Source: Verrucomicrobiota bacterium (GTDB taxonomy: Bacteria > Verrucomicrobiota > Verrucomicrobiia > Verrucomicrobiales > Verrucomicrobiaceae). From it: DNA of 64,000 bases. The DNA lies in contig JAFLEI010000006.1 in the NCBI GenBank assembly GCA_017301975.1, positions 152,703-216,702 on the forward strand, written 5' to 3'. Position numbers and translations under genes: made by a program. A model generated the notes under the pieces. It was given only the letters and a program-made list of their open reading frames with translations. It was not told the DNA's origin and did not search any database. Within the stretch, counting starts at the first letter, position 1; every line of letters begins with the position of its first letter. Below are positions 25,708-34,801 of the stretch, piece by piece.

Positions 25708-27519
25708 ATGCCCGTGCCGCCTGCAGACGTCGCAAAATTGTTCGCCACTTTTGATGGCAGTACCGCCGCGTATCAATCGCTTTCGCGCACGCTAGATGCT
25801 GCGACTGCGGAGTGGCCTGAGCTGCGTGTCGCCGTGCTTTCCACCTGCACGGCAGAAGTGTTGCAACCGTTCCTCGTCGTCGAGGGCGCGCGGCGCGGCC
25901 TGCGGCTCAAGCCGTGGTTTGGACCGTTTGGCCAGATTGAGCAGCAGGTGTTGGATCCGCGAAGCGCCCTCTTCGCTTTTAAGCCCGATATCGTCTGGGT
26001 TTTCGCACGCCTCGAAGACTGGGCTGAGCGCGAGTTGCTGCAATTCGCCGCGCTAGAGGACGCTGCGCGCGCGGAGTTGCGTGATTCCATCATCAAACGC
26101 ATCACCGCGGTCACCGAAGCCGCTCGGCGAAACACAAGCGCGAGCCTGCTGTGGTGCAACTTTGCACCACCTCGTCTGCCTGGAGTGATGAGTGCGCCGG
26201 GTTTGTGCGATGGGCGGTCGCTGACTGCTTTTTGCAATGCGCTCAATGAGGAGATGAGCCGTGCCATTGCACTCGTGGCGGGTGCCTGGACATTCGACCT
26301 CGCGCGCACGATTTCACAATGCGGTGCGAGCCGCTGGACCGACTCGCGCATGGCATTGCTCGCCCGCATTCCGTTTTCCACCGATGGGGCCATCGCCCTT
26401 TCCCGAGCTCTGACACGAGTGCTGCGCGCAGTACTAATGCCGCCGCGCAAATGTCTCGTGCTCGATCTCGACAATACGCTCTGGGGCGGTGTGGTCGGTG
26501 AAGTGGGCGCTGCCGGAATCAAGCTGGGCGACAGCTTCCCGGGCAACGCTTACGTTGCTCTTCAAAAAGCCGCGCTCGCCCTGAGAAATCGCGGCGTTGT
26601 TCTTGCCGTTGCAAGCAAGAACAACGAAGCCGAGGCTCTCGAAGCTCTCGCGCATCCCGATGGCATTCTGCGGCCTGGCGATTTCGCGGCGATGGAAATT
26701 CACTGGGAGGACAAGGCCACGAGCCTGCGCCGGATCGCGAGCAAGCTGAACATAGGCACGGACGCGCTCGCATTCTTCGACGACAGCGCAACCGAGCGCG
26801 AATGGGTGCGTGCGCAGATGCCCGAGGTCGGTGTGATCGAGGTGCCGGCATCGCCTGCCGACTACGGCGCGGCTCTCGAAGATTCCGAGATGTTCGACGC
26901 GCCGCTCATCACGGTGGATGATTTGCGACGAGCCGAGATGTATCAGCAGCAGGAGCAGCGCCGCGCGTTGCAACAGACGAGCGGCAGCGTTGACGATTTC
27001 CTGATGAGCCTCGACATGAAAGTTCAGGTGGGCCCGGTGAATACGGAAACTATGGAGCGCGTGGCGCAGTTGATCGCGAAGACGAATCAATTCAACCTCA
27101 CCACCCGGCGCTACACGCACGCGGAGCTGTCTTCGATGATTGATGCGGGAGCGGTCGCGCTGTGGATGCGCGTTACGGATCGCTTTGGCGACAACGGTCT
27201 CACTGGTGCGATCATCGCCCTGCCGGAAGACGACACGGGCCTGTGGCGCGTCGATACACTGGTGCTAAGCTGCCGAATCATTGGCAGAAACATTGAAACG
27301 GGACTGCTTGGCGTGCTCTGCAGTGAAGTCGCCAAACGCGGCGCGCACACTTTGAAAGGCGAGTATCTGCCGACCGCAAAGAATGAGTTGGTGAAGGATT
27401 TCTATCCGAGGCACAAGTTCGCCGCCGATGATTCGGACGGCCGTCTATGGCGCAGATCGCTCTTGCCGCTCGACAGTTTCACGATTCCCAGCTACCTGCA
27501 TCTCACTTATGCCGAATGA
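25708..27519 (+). CDS. FkbH-like protein (HAD subfamily IIIC)
   Basis: A 603-aa protein with the FkbH architecture. The N-terminal 240 residues are an SGNH-like region. The HAD phosphatase domain has CLVLDLDNTLWGGVVGEVG (Asp253 and Asp255), VLAVASKNNEAEALEAL and ALAFFDDSATEREWVR. A C-terminal GNAT-like domain has RVAQLIAKTNQFNLTTRRY and MRVTDRFGDNGLTGAIIAL. FkbH-type enzymes dephosphorylate 1,3-bisphosphoglycerate and load the glyceryl unit onto an acyl carrier protein. The ATG at 25708 is chosen because the upstream open frame overlaps the GNAT gene. It overlaps the ACP gene by 11 bp, which strongly supports an FkbH-ACP pair. Confidence 0.9.
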   Translation: MPVPPADVAKLFATFDGSTAAYQSLSRTLDAATAEWPELRVAVLSTCTAEVLQPFLVVEGARRGLRLKPWFGPFGQIEQQVLDPRSALFAFKPDIVWVFARLEDWAERELLQFAALEDAARAELRDSIIKRITAVTEAARRNTSASLLWCNFAPPRLPGVMSAPGLCDGRSLTAFCNALNEEMSRAIALVAGAWTFDLARTISQCGASRWTDSRMALLARIPFSTDGAIALSRALTRVLRAVLMPPRKCLVLDLDNTLWGGVVGEVGAAGIKLGDSFPGNAYVALQKAALALRNRGVVLAVASKNNEAEALEALAHPDGILRPGDFAAMEIHWEDKATSLRRIASKLNIGTDALAFFDDSATEREWVRAQMPEVGVIEVPASPADYGAALEDSEMFDAPLITVDDLRRAEMYQQQEQRRALQQTSGSVDDFLMSLDMKVQVGPVNTETMERVAQLIAKTNQFNLTTRRYTHAELSSMIDAGAVALWMRVTDRFGDNGLTGAIIALPEDDTGLWRVDTLVLSCRIIGRNIETGLLGVLCSEVAKRGAHTLKGEYLPTAKNELVKDFYPRHKFAADDSDGRLWRRSLLPLDSFTIPSYLHLTYAE

Positions 27520-27754
27520 CACCATCGAAATACGATTGCGCCGCGTTTTTTCGCAGGTGCTTGGCCTGCCCGAGGAAACCGTGGACGACGCCACAGCGCC
27601 TGACAACACAGCGCAATGGGACTCGCTCACGCACCTGCGCCTTGTGATGGCCGTCGAGGAGGAGTTTGGCGTTACGATTCCCGCCGAGCAGATCATGGAC
27701 ATGATTTCCTTCAAGATCGCGCGGCTGATGGTCGAGGAGCAGGCTGCTTCCTAG
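27509..27754 (+). CDS. Acyl carrier protein
   Basis: An 81-aa acidic four-helix carrier. The phosphopantetheine attachment Ser39 lies in AQWDSLTHLRLVMAVEEEFG, which is the standard DSL motif with the following helix II. It starts inside the end of the FkbH gene, so the two are translationally linked, and ends 3 bp before the MaoC-SDR gene. The pairing suggests it carries a small hydroxyacyl (possibly glyceryl-derived) group rather than acting in general fatty acid synthesis. The phosphopantetheinyl transferase must be encoded elsewhere. Confidence 0.93.
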   Translation: MPNDTIEIRLRRVFSQVLGLPEETVDDATAPDNTAQWDSLTHLRLVMAVEEEFGVTIPAEQIMDMISFKIARLMVEEQAAS

Positions 27755-27757
27755 CGA

Positions 27758-28930
27758 ATGAGCGCGACCTTTCACACGGGGCAAATTTTCACCGAGCGCT
27801 TCACTCTTGATGCGGAGGTTGTGCGTCGCTTTGCGGAATTCTCTGGCGACACGAACCCGCTGCACGTCGATGCCGGGGAGGCGCGCGAGTATGGATTTCC
27901 TCACGCAGTGGCGCACGGCGCGATCCAGGTCGCTTATCTTTCGAAGCTGATAGGCATGGTTGTGCCAGGACCAGGTGCACTGTGGACCGGCCACCGCATC
28001 GAATGGCTGCGGCCCGTCTTCGTTGGCGATGAGATCGAGCTTCGTGTGGAAGTAAAATCATGGTCTGCGGGCGCAAGCCTGCTGCAATTGAATTTCAGTG
28101 CGCAGAATGTGAAAGGAGAACTCGTCATGAATGGGGAAGCAGAAGTGAAAGTCGGACAAAAACTCGCGGCAGTGCGGCAGACAGACGCCGGGCAAGCTCG
28201 TGTATCTCTGGTGACAGGAGCCTCACGTGGAATCGGCGCCGAGATCGCCCGGACACTCGCCAGTCGTGGACGGGTCGCGTTGCATTATCACACGAATGCC
28301 GCAGCTGCGAAGGCCGTGGCCGATGAGATTCACGCGGCTGGAGGAGAGGCCGAAATTTTCGCCGCTGACCTTTCCCAGGCGGGAGCCGGCACGACGCTCC
28401 TGCGCGATGTTGCTGCAAAGTTTGGCCGCCTTGACATCGTGGTGCACGCCGCGACGACGCCCATCTCGACGACCACGCTTGCGCAGACGACTGCATCGCA
28501 GTGCGCTGCGTTCTGGCAGATCAATGTCGCCGCAGCGCTTGAGCTTCTGCAGGCGGCCACGCCATTGATGTCTGGCGGAAAATTTGGTCGCGTCATTTTT
28601 ATGGGCACCTCGTATCTCTTTGGTGCGCCACCATCTGGAATGGCCGCCTACATTTCCGCGAAACAGGCGCTCTGGGGCATCACGCGCGCCGCATCGCTCG
28701 ACCTCGCACCGCAGGGGATCACCGTGAACATGGTGTCGCCTTCGCTGACGATCACCGATCTCAGCGCGCATGTGCCTCAACGGATCAAGGAAGTCGAGGC
28801 GATGAAAAACCCTTGCCGCCGCCTTGCCACCCCCGCAGATTCCGCAGCCGCCGTCGCGTGGCTCGCCTCAGATGCGGCAGCTTTCATCAACGGGATCAAT
28901 TTGCCTGTGACTGGCGGTCCGGTAGTTTGA
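27758..28930 (+). CDS. MaoC-like dehydratase fused to an SDR ketoreductase
   Basis: A 390-aa two-domain enzyme. Residues 5-135 are a MaoC/hotdog hydratase with FSGDTNPLHVDAGEA, including the Asp31 and His36 catalytic pair. Residues 148-390 are a short-chain dehydrogenase with VTGASRGIGAEIA (nucleotide-binding glycines), GTSYLFGAPPSGMAAYISAK (Ser285, Tyr298, Lys302) and ITVNMVSPSLTIT. Together they could reduce a 3-oxoacyl thioester and dehydrate or hydrate it on the adjacent ACP. FabG and MaoC are usually separate genes. The fusion begins 3 bp after the ACP gene. Confidence 0.9.
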   Translation: MSATFHTGQIFTERFTLDAEVVRRFAEFSGDTNPLHVDAGEAREYGFPHAVAHGAIQVAYLSKLIGMVVPGPGALWTGHRIEWLRPVFVGDEIELRVEVKSWSAGASLLQLNFSAQNVKGELVMNGEAEVKVGQKLAAVRQTDAGQARVSLVTGASRGIGAEIARTLASRGRVALHYHTNAAAAKAVADEIHAAGGEAEIFAADLSQAGAGTTLLRDVAAKFGRLDIVVHAATTPISTTTLAQTTASQCAAFWQINVAAALELLQAATPLMSGGKFGRVIFMGTSYLFGAPPSGMAAYISAKQALWGITRAASLDLAPQGITVNMVSPSLTITDLSAHVPQRIKEVEAMKNPCRRLATPADSAAAVAWLASDAAAFINGINLPVTGGPVV

Positions 28931-28945
28931 TCCCCTTGTGGATTA

Positions 28946-29731
28946 TCAGCTTCGCTTACGTGCAAGGATGGCAATTACCCCGGCAAAATGTGAAACACCG
29001 GGGATGAGGAGCAGGCATTGATCCAACCAGCTAAAAACGCGTTCGGTCCGGTGAAACCAGGAGTCAGGAAACACCCGCCGCAGTCTGCTCAAGAGATAAA
29101 AGTGTCGCTCTTCCTCGATCACAAATCGTTTCCCAATATGCGTAACCTCTTTTGCACTGAGTTGTCGTTCGTCAGGACTCACGTCTTTCTCGACCGCCGA
29201 TCGATCACGCAGCCACTGAAGTGTCTGCGAGTATGCGACAGGTTCCAGAAGCGCGACGCGACCGCCTGGACATAGAAGCCGCTCAAACGTATTGAGCGCA
29301 TCATCAATAGGCATGTGATGGACGACCGACATAGCGAGGATGGCATCGAAGGCTCCGTTGGTCAGGTTCACACTTGCACCATCCGCTACCATGAACTTCA
29401 CGTTGTCGGAGACGCCCTCCAACTGAGCCCTCTCCCGCGCGACTTCGATCAATTCGGGCGAAACATCCAGACCCGTGACACGGAAACCGAGACGTCCCAG
29501 GCGGCAGGCCATCTCACCGCTGCCGCAACCGAAGTCGCAAATGTGTCTGGGGTTGTGCAGCTTTAAAAAATGAATCACGCACTCCGTGTAGCGTGTGCGC
29601 CAGCGCGCACAATTCTGGTAACGGTCTATAATGTCTTGTGGCGTGGGGGCCAGATTTTCACGTTCACGCTGGGCAATCAAGACATGGTAGGCAATCTCAT
29701 TATCCAGTCGTTGTTCATTAGTGATGGACAT
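28946..29731 (-). CDS. Class I SAM-dependent methyltransferase
   Basis: The 261-aa enzyme has HICDFGCGSGEMACRLGRLG (motif I), VTGLDVSPELIEVARERA, FDAILAMSVVHHMPIDDALN and LLCPGGRVALLEPVAY. The C-terminal 60 residues contain an Arg-rich amphipathic helix and a hydrophobic end (LIPGVSHFAGVIAILARKRS), which may contact the membrane. It converges with the MaoC-SDR gene, ending 16 bp from its stop, and is divergent from the acyltransferase gene with about 95 bp between them. The substrate is unknown but probably a glycan intermediate. Confidence 0.86.
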   Translation of the reverse strand: MSITNEQRLDNEIAYHVLIAQRERENLAPTPQDIIDRYQNCARWRTRYTECVIHFLKLHNPRHICDFGCGSGEMACRLGRLGFRVTGLDVSPELIEVARERAQLEGVSDNVKFMVADGASVNLTNGAFDAILAMSVVHHMPIDDALNTFERLLCPGGRVALLEPVAYSQTLQWLRDRSAVEKDVSPDERQLSAKEVTHIGKRFVIEEERHFYLLSRLRRVFPDSWFHRTERVFSWLDQCLLLIPGVSHFAGVIAILARKRS

Positions 29732-29825
29732 AATTCAGGGGCAAACAATTGTTCAGAAGAACTTCAATTCATTCGTGGATAATTCGATCTAGCATTTCAG
29801 TTGTCCTCCTTGTAGCAACTTCGCA

Positions 29826-30905
29826 ATGATAAATGTGCAGAATAAGCGAATTCGTTGTTTCGATACCCTGAGATTTTTTGCGGCCGTCATTGTGCTGGTG
29901 AATCATGCGAGTTGGTTTTTCCCCACTAGTCTGAATTGGATCTTGCATAATTGGGGAATCTGCAACGCAAAGTCAGCCGTGGCTTTCTTCTTCGTGCTAA
30001 GCGGGCTGGTCCTGCACCAAAGCGGGCTAGGTGCCGGGCCGACAGGGGTATCTATCGGCCGATTTCTGGCGCATCGCTGGTTCCGGATATATCCGCTGTA
30101 CTACGTGTCATTGATCCTGGGCGCGGCGGCTCTGTGCCTGCCTTTGGAAACGGTTGCCGCTCTGCGAACAGAGGTCACCGCCGCGCCGGTCGTTCTGGCG
30201 CACAATCATTGGGATTTGGCGCAATGGATTAACCATCTGATGTTGATCACTCCGGGGCTTGACTTTGATTTCATCAACCCACCGATCTGGACCCTGGCGG
30301 CTGAAATGCGCATTGCGCTGGTTTTTCCCGTCCTGTCGTTCGTGGTGTCCAGACTTTCGATGGGGGCGGGGGGGGCGTTGCTGGGTATTTCTTTCGCGGC
30401 AGCGCCAGCAATGGGAGCGATGACTGTGCCCACAATCGCATTGATTCCGCTCTTTATCGGCGGCGCGTGGCTGGCCCAGCATCGGCGGCAGTTGCCGCAC
30501 TTGCCGCAAGCCGGCTGGTTGGTCGTCCTGACGGTGGGAGTTGTGTTATATGTCCTCGCTCCCTGGCTTTGCCCCCCGAGCAGCATTCTGCATCTGTATG
30601 TGGCGGGCTTTGGCAGTTTGCTTATCCTTCCGGCCACCGAGAATTGCCAGGCAGTGAGACAGTTTCTTGAGGCGCGGATACCGGTGGTATTCAACGACAC
30701 CTCATACGGAATCTATGTTCTCCACTTTCCCCTGCTGCTAGGTGTCGCGTACGGGTTCAACGCTGCCGGCCTTCCTGCTTGGCTGTTCGTTCCCATCAGC
30801 ATTTTACTCACGTTTATCGTGGCCGTGATTTTCAATCGTCTGGTCGAGATGCCAATGATTGCCCTGGGCCGGAGGCTGACGCGGAGTCGACCCACCAGGA
30901 TTTGA
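29826..30905 (+). CDS. Acyltransferase-3 family membrane protein
   Basis: A 359-aa integral membrane acyltransferase. The N-terminus has RCFDTLRFFAAVIVLVNHAS, with the conserved R-x10-H, and a following AVAFFFVLSGLVLHQSGLG. Another conserved element is FLAHRWFRIYPLYYVS, and the C-terminal helices include DTSYGIYVLHFPLLLGVAYG. These enzymes O-acylate sugars of exported polysaccharides, drawing acyl groups across the inner membrane. It is an intact example of the family whose relic lies at 401-686. A methyltransferase follows after 74 bp. Confidence 0.9.
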   Translation: MINVQNKRIRCFDTLRFFAAVIVLVNHASWFFPTSLNWILHNWGICNAKSAVAFFFVLSGLVLHQSGLGAGPTGVSIGRFLAHRWFRIYPLYYVSLILGAAALCLPLETVAALRTEVTAAPVVLAHNHWDLAQWINHLMLITPGLDFDFINPPIWTLAAEMRIALVFPVLSFVVSRLSMGAGGALLGISFAAAPAMGAMTVPTIALIPLFIGGAWLAQHRRQLPHLPQAGWLVVLTVGVVLYVLAPWLCPPSSILHLYVAGFGSLLILPATENCQAVRQFLEARIPVVFNDTSYGIYVLHFPLLLGVAYGFNAAGLPAWLFVPISILLTFIVAVIFNRLVEMPMIALGRRLTRSRPTRI

Positions 30906-30979
30906 AGGATTTGGATCGCGAAGTGGTGGGGGATCAAAATTGTCGGATGCATCCGTTGAATGCTCATGTAGCATGACGA

Positions 30980-31702
30980 ATGTCGTCGCTAGGCCGAGTC
31001 TTTTTACCCCGATATCTTCATGAGCGCCTGCAGGTGGATCGTTACCCCATCCTGCGCTTCATTCGCGCCGAAGCGATTCCTCTTATGAAGGCGGGAGTAA
31101 AAGTGCTGGATGCCGGTTCTGGCCGGCTTCCCGAACAGACGCTGCGCGGGGAGATTTTGGCCACTGGCGCAGAACTGCACACACTGGATTTCTGTGCCGG
31201 AGAGGGAGTGGACTTTGTGGGTGATGTCTCCGCCATGCCCTTTGGGGCCGACAGCTACGACATTGTGCTCTCTACACAGGTGCTGGAGCATGTGAAGGAT
31301 CCCGCCGGCGTCTGCGCCGAGATGGCCCGCGTCCTGAAACCGGGCGGTCATTTGTTCTTAACGACCCCGCAGTCATCCCCGATCCACAACGAGCCGTGGA
31401 ACTTCTTCAATTTCACCCACTACGGGCTTGAACTCCTGTTTCAGAATGCCGGACTCTCTGTGGTGAAGAAAGATCCGCAAGGTGGTCATTTTGCGTTGCT
31501 TGCCTTCATGCTGCATTGGACCGTGCGCGTCATTGAGCGAAAGAAAATGTCCCCGCTCTTGAAGGTGCCGCTTATGCTGGCATCCAAGTTCATGTTTGGT
31601 TTTGTGACCAAGATCATTCTGCTCTGGTTGGACTCATGGGACAAGGAACCGACCAACACGCTAGGCTGGAACTTTCACGGGCAAAAGCCTAAAGGAGTGT
31701 GA
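30980..31702 (+). CDS. Class I SAM-dependent methyltransferase
   Basis: A 240-aa methyltransferase with KVLDAGSGRLPEQTL as a diverged motif I, LHTLDFCAGEGVDFVGD for the second strand, and YDIVLSTQVLEHVKDPAGV followed by VLKPGGHLFLTTPQSSPIHN. Near the C-terminus there is a hydrophobic stretch (LMLASKFMFGFVTKIILLWL) that may associate with membrane, as in enzymes acting on lipid-linked glycans. It lies 74 bp after the acyltransferase on the same strand. The start at 30980 is the only ATG before motif I. Confidence 0.86.
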   Translation: MSSLGRVFLPRYLHERLQVDRYPILRFIRAEAIPLMKAGVKVLDAGSGRLPEQTLRGEILATGAELHTLDFCAGEGVDFVGDVSAMPFGADSYDIVLSTQVLEHVKDPAGVCAEMARVLKPGGHLFLTTPQSSPIHNEPWNFFNFTHYGLELLFQNAGLSVVKKDPQGGHFALLAFMLHWTVRVIERKKMSPLLKVPLMLASKFMFGFVTKIILLWLDSWDKEPTNTLGWNFHGQKPKGV

Positions 31703-32109
31703 TATTGCTCTGTTCTGCAGTCTAATTGCAGAACGGGACATCTGACGTTCGTGTGAAGTTCCGGAGACCATCCGCGAAGCGGTTGTATCGTAAACCAAAT
31801 GATCTATCGCCAAGATTAACATGAGTCAGCGAACCGAATCACTCCATACCATTACCTGTACTCTCCCGAGAAACCGCTGGCAAGGGGCTAAGTGACGGAC
31901 CTTGAGCCTGGGAAAAGCCACGCGCCTTCAGGGATGGCGTACCGTGTGGGACTTTCATGCAGCAACCCAGGCCACCTCTGCTTGGTATCGCACTCGCCAC
32001 ACTGACAAAGATGCTGACATGCTGGCATTCACGTGCCAACAGATTCATGATTACGCCGCGCAGGCCCGCCATAAACGTCTCGGCCATACCCTTTAACATT
32101 GACTCCGAC
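31703..32109 (+). other. Intergenic region, no gene recognised
   Basis: The 407 bp before the C-methyltransferase gene contain a frame open upstream from 31957 and a minus-strand frame (31839-32195). Neither resembles a protein family, and the upstream residues are not conserved-looking. The region probably carries the promoter of the deoxysugar operon that starts at 32110. I saw no terminator or insertion-sequence end. Confidence 0.45.
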
Positions 32110-33339
32110 ATGATCGAAGCCCATCGCTGCCGTTCCTGCGGCTCCACCCACTCCCTCCCCGTCATCGACCTCGGCCTCCAGCCGCTAGCGAACAACCTCC
32201 TGCACCCTGAGGACCTCGGCCAACCGGAGCCTCGTTTCCCGGTGGCTGTATTCGTCTGCGGTGACTGCTGGCTGATGCAGATAACAAATACTGTGCCGCC
32301 GATCGATCTATTCGGCGAGTACCTCTACTTCTCCTCCTTTTCTAATGCCATGCTGCGCCACGCCCGCGCCGCCGTGGAAAAGCACATTGCGGAGAAAAAA
32401 CTCGGGAAGGAGAGCTTCGTCGTCGAAATCGCAAGCAATGACGGCTACCTGCTGAAGAACTTCGTTGAAGCCGGGGTCCCCTGCCTTGGCATCGAACCGG
32501 CGGCCAATATCGCCAAGGTGGCGCGGAAGATAGGTGTCGAGACGCATTGTGCATTCTTTGGCAAGGAGACCGCACGGGAACTGCGTGAGCAGAGAGGCCT
32601 CGCGGATCTCATTCTGGGCAACAACGTCTTCGCTCACGCGCCCGACACCAACGACTTCGTCGCCGGCGTCGCCGAGTTGCTCAAGCCTGATGGCTGGGTG
32701 GTGTTCGAGTTTCCCTACGGCGTCGATATGATCGGTAAGGTGGAGTTCGACACGATCTACCACGAACATGTCTATTACTTCACGCTCACGCCCCTTATTC
32801 CGTTGTTTGCACGGCACGGCATGGATGTTTTCCATGTCGAGCGCGTGGCCATTCATGGCGGCTCCCTGCGGCTGTATGCGTGCAGACAGGGCAGCGAGAC
32901 CATTCGTGGTACGGTTCGGCAAACGCTCGATGATGAGGCGCAGCGTGGGGTGAGCTGCGCTGCCTACTACCAGCGTTTCAGCGACGAAGCCGCCCGCGTT
33001 AGGGCTGATCTGATCGCCTTTTTTGAGGAGCAGAAGAAGGCAGGCAAGCGAGTCGCGGCTTACGGTGCTTCTGCAAAAGGCAGCACGCTGCTCAACTACG
33101 TGGGCGATGCGGCGAAGACGCTGGAATTTATCGCCGACCGCAGCACCTACAAACATGGCCTCCTCAGCCCCGGCTTGCATGTGCCCATTGTGACCGCTGA
33201 GGAACTCGCCGCCCGCCGCCCCGACTACGCCGTGCTGCTCGTGTGGAATTTTGCTGAGGAAGTCATGGCGCAGCAGCACGAGTTTCGTGCAAAAGGTGGC
33301 CAGTTCGTCATTCCCCTGCCTCAACTCACCGTGACATGA
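32110..33339 (+). CDS. C-methyltransferase of the NovU/TylC3 type
   Basis: A 409-aa three-domain enzyme that typically C-methylates NDP-4-keto-6-deoxysugars. The N-terminal zinc-binding domain is HRCRSCGSTHSLPVIDLGLQ with further Cys in VAVFVCGDCWLMQ. The central SAM domain has FVVEIASNDGYLLKNFVEAG and ILGNNVFAHAPDTNDF, and IYHEHVYYFTL carries the catalytic Tyr-His region. The C-terminal domain has VAAYGASAKGSTLLNYVG. The ATG at 32110 starts directly before the zinc domain. It overlaps the RfbC-like gene by ATGA, and the two plus the following epimerase form a deoxysugar operon. Confidence 0.92.
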   Translation: MIEAHRCRSCGSTHSLPVIDLGLQPLANNLLHPEDLGQPEPRFPVAVFVCGDCWLMQITNTVPPIDLFGEYLYFSSFSNAMLRHARAAVEKHIAEKKLGKESFVVEIASNDGYLLKNFVEAGVPCLGIEPAANIAKVARKIGVETHCAFFGKETARELREQRGLADLILGNNVFAHAPDTNDFVAGVAELLKPDGWVVFEFPYGVDMIGKVEFDTIYHEHVYYFTLTPLIPLFARHGMDVFHVERVAIHGGSLRLYACRQGSETIRGTVRQTLDDEAQRGVSCAAYYQRFSDEAARVRADLIAFFEEQKKAGKRVAAYGASAKGSTLLNYVGDAAKTLEFIADRSTYKHGLLSPGLHVPIVTAEELAARRPDYAVLLVWNFAEEVMAQQHEFRAKGGQFVIPLPQLTVT

Positions 33340-33872
33340 AGTTTCACCCGACCGCATTCGAAGGCGTTTTGACTGTGGAGCCCGAACCGCGGCACGATGA
33401 TCGCGGTTTCTTGGCAAGGACCTACTGCGAGCATGCATTTGATGCGCACGGACTCAACACCCGCTGGGCGCAGCAGAATCACACTTCCACGCGTCAGAAA
33501 GGCAGCGTTCGCGGCATGCACTGGCAGGCGGAGCCGCTGCCGGAGATCAAACTTGTGCGCTGTCTCGTTGGCCGGGTGTTGGATGTGATCGTCGATGTGC
33601 GCCCAAGCTCCCCCACCTTCGGGAAATGGCATGCCGAGGAGCTTTCTGCCGAAAACATGCGGGCTCTCTATATCCCGGCGGGTTTTGCGCACGGCTTTCA
33701 GTGCCTGGAAGAACACTGCGAGTTGTTTTACCTCATGTCAGAATTCTACAAACCGGAAGGTGCGCGTGGTCTGCGCTGTGATGATCCCCAGATCGGCATC
33801 GCCTGGCCATTGCCGGTGATCAATCTGTCTCCGCGGGATGCTGAACTCCCGGGACTCGATGAACTGTCATGA
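33336..33872 (+). CDS. rfbC: dTDP-4-dehydrorhamnose 3,5-epimerase-like protein
   Basis: A 178-aa cupin epimerase, the usual length for RfbC. DDRGFLARTYCEHAFDAHGL opens the barrel, GSVRGMHWQAEPLPEIKLVR contains the catalytic His62, and LYIPAGFAHGFQCLEE and YLMSEFYKPEGARGLRCDD complete the active site. RfbC acts on dTDP-4-keto-6-deoxyglucose; paralogues epimerise only at C3 or C5, so the exact product is uncertain, especially beside a C-methyltransferase. It has a four-base overlap with the genes on both sides. Confidence 0.9.
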   Translation: MKFHPTAFEGVLTVEPEPRHDDRGFLARTYCEHAFDAHGLNTRWAQQNHTSTRQKGSVRGMHWQAEPLPEIKLVRCLVGRVLDVIVDVRPSSPTFGKWHAEELSAENMRALYIPAGFAHGFQCLEEHCELFYLMSEFYKPEGARGLRCDDPQIGIAWPLPVINLSPRDAELPGLDELS

Positions 33873-34750
33873 GGATCTTCGTTACAGGTGCCACGGGCTT
33901 CGTCGGCCGCGCTTTTTGCCAGGAGGCTGTCCGTCGAGGTCATCAAATCCTCGCGCTTACTCGTGATCCCACCGCGCAAATCGCCCCAGACGTTGAGATC
34001 GCTGTCGGTAGCCTGGTAGAGACGCCATGGAATCAGGTGGCCCGATTTACGCCGGACGCGGTACTGCACCTCGCATGGTTCACTGGGCCGGGGAAGTATC
34101 TTCAATCATCGGAAAATGAGGTGTGGCTCGAACTAAGCAAAGCCTGGTTCCGCAAGCTCATCGAACTCGGTGTGCCCTATGTCGCAGGGGCTGGCACCTG
34201 CATCGAATACGCGGCTTCCAAGGAACCCCTGAACGAAGACACTTCACCTCTCGCTCCGCTGTTTGCCTATTCAAAAGCGAAAGTGGCGCTGTTTGAATGG
34301 CTACGGGGGCTTTCAGATGTGGATTGGTCGTGGTTCCGCCTTTTTTACCCCTACGGTAGCGGCGAACATCCGAACCGCTACACCAGTATGATGGCGCGCG
34401 AGTTGCGGGCTGGAAAGCCTCTGTCAATCAACTCGCCTGGCAGCATTCGCGATTACATCGAGATTCGCGATACTGCCGCCGCGTTTTGCCACGCTATGGA
34501 AGCACGATTGTGTGGAGCGGTGAACGTCGGCACAGGAGCGGGAATCACCATCGCATCGCTGGCGCTTCGCATCGCTGGCTTATTACACGCCGATGAGAAT
34601 CTGATTGGAGGAAATTCGAGCGCACCTTGCGATCCAACGCCAGTGATTGTCGCGGACGTAGGAAGACTTCTGCGATCTGGCTGGAAGCCGCTCATTGGCA
34701 TCGACGAGGGCCTGCAACGGCTGATTGACAGCATGCCACTGAGAATATAA
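33869..34750 (+). CDS. NAD-dependent epimerase/dehydratase (extended SDR)
   Basis: The 293-aa protein has the extended-SDR start MRIFVTGATGFVGRAFCQEA, an LHLAWFTGPGKY segment after strand 4, and the active-site YSKAKVALFEWL with Tyr and Lys. RLFYPYGSGEHPNRYTSMMA and RDYIEIRDTAAAFCHAMEAR are typical of sugar-nucleotide reductases. In C-methylated deoxysugar pathways such an enzyme reduces the 4-keto group of the RfbC/C-methyltransferase product. It begins inside the RfbC-like gene's stop codon region. Substrate assignment is inference. Confidence 0.88.
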   Translation: MRIFVTGATGFVGRAFCQEAVRRGHQILALTRDPTAQIAPDVEIAVGSLVETPWNQVARFTPDAVLHLAWFTGPGKYLQSSENEVWLELSKAWFRKLIELGVPYVAGAGTCIEYAASKEPLNEDTSPLAPLFAYSKAKVALFEWLRGLSDVDWSWFRLFYPYGSGEHPNRYTSMMARELRAGKPLSINSPGSIRDYIEIRDTAAAFCHAMEARLCGAVNVGTGAGITIASLALRIAGLLHADENLIGGNSSAPCDPTPVIVADVGRLLRSGWKPLIGIDEGLQRLIDSMPLRI

Positions 34751-34801
34751 GGACGTTTCAGCCCCTCATGCTAAAGCCCTTCTCCTCAGGCGTCTAATAT
34801 C

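Noticed and set aside
31839..32195. Minus-strand ORF of 118 codons in the 31.7-32.1 kb gap
   Set aside because: Overlaps the start of the C-methyltransferase gene and lacks family features.
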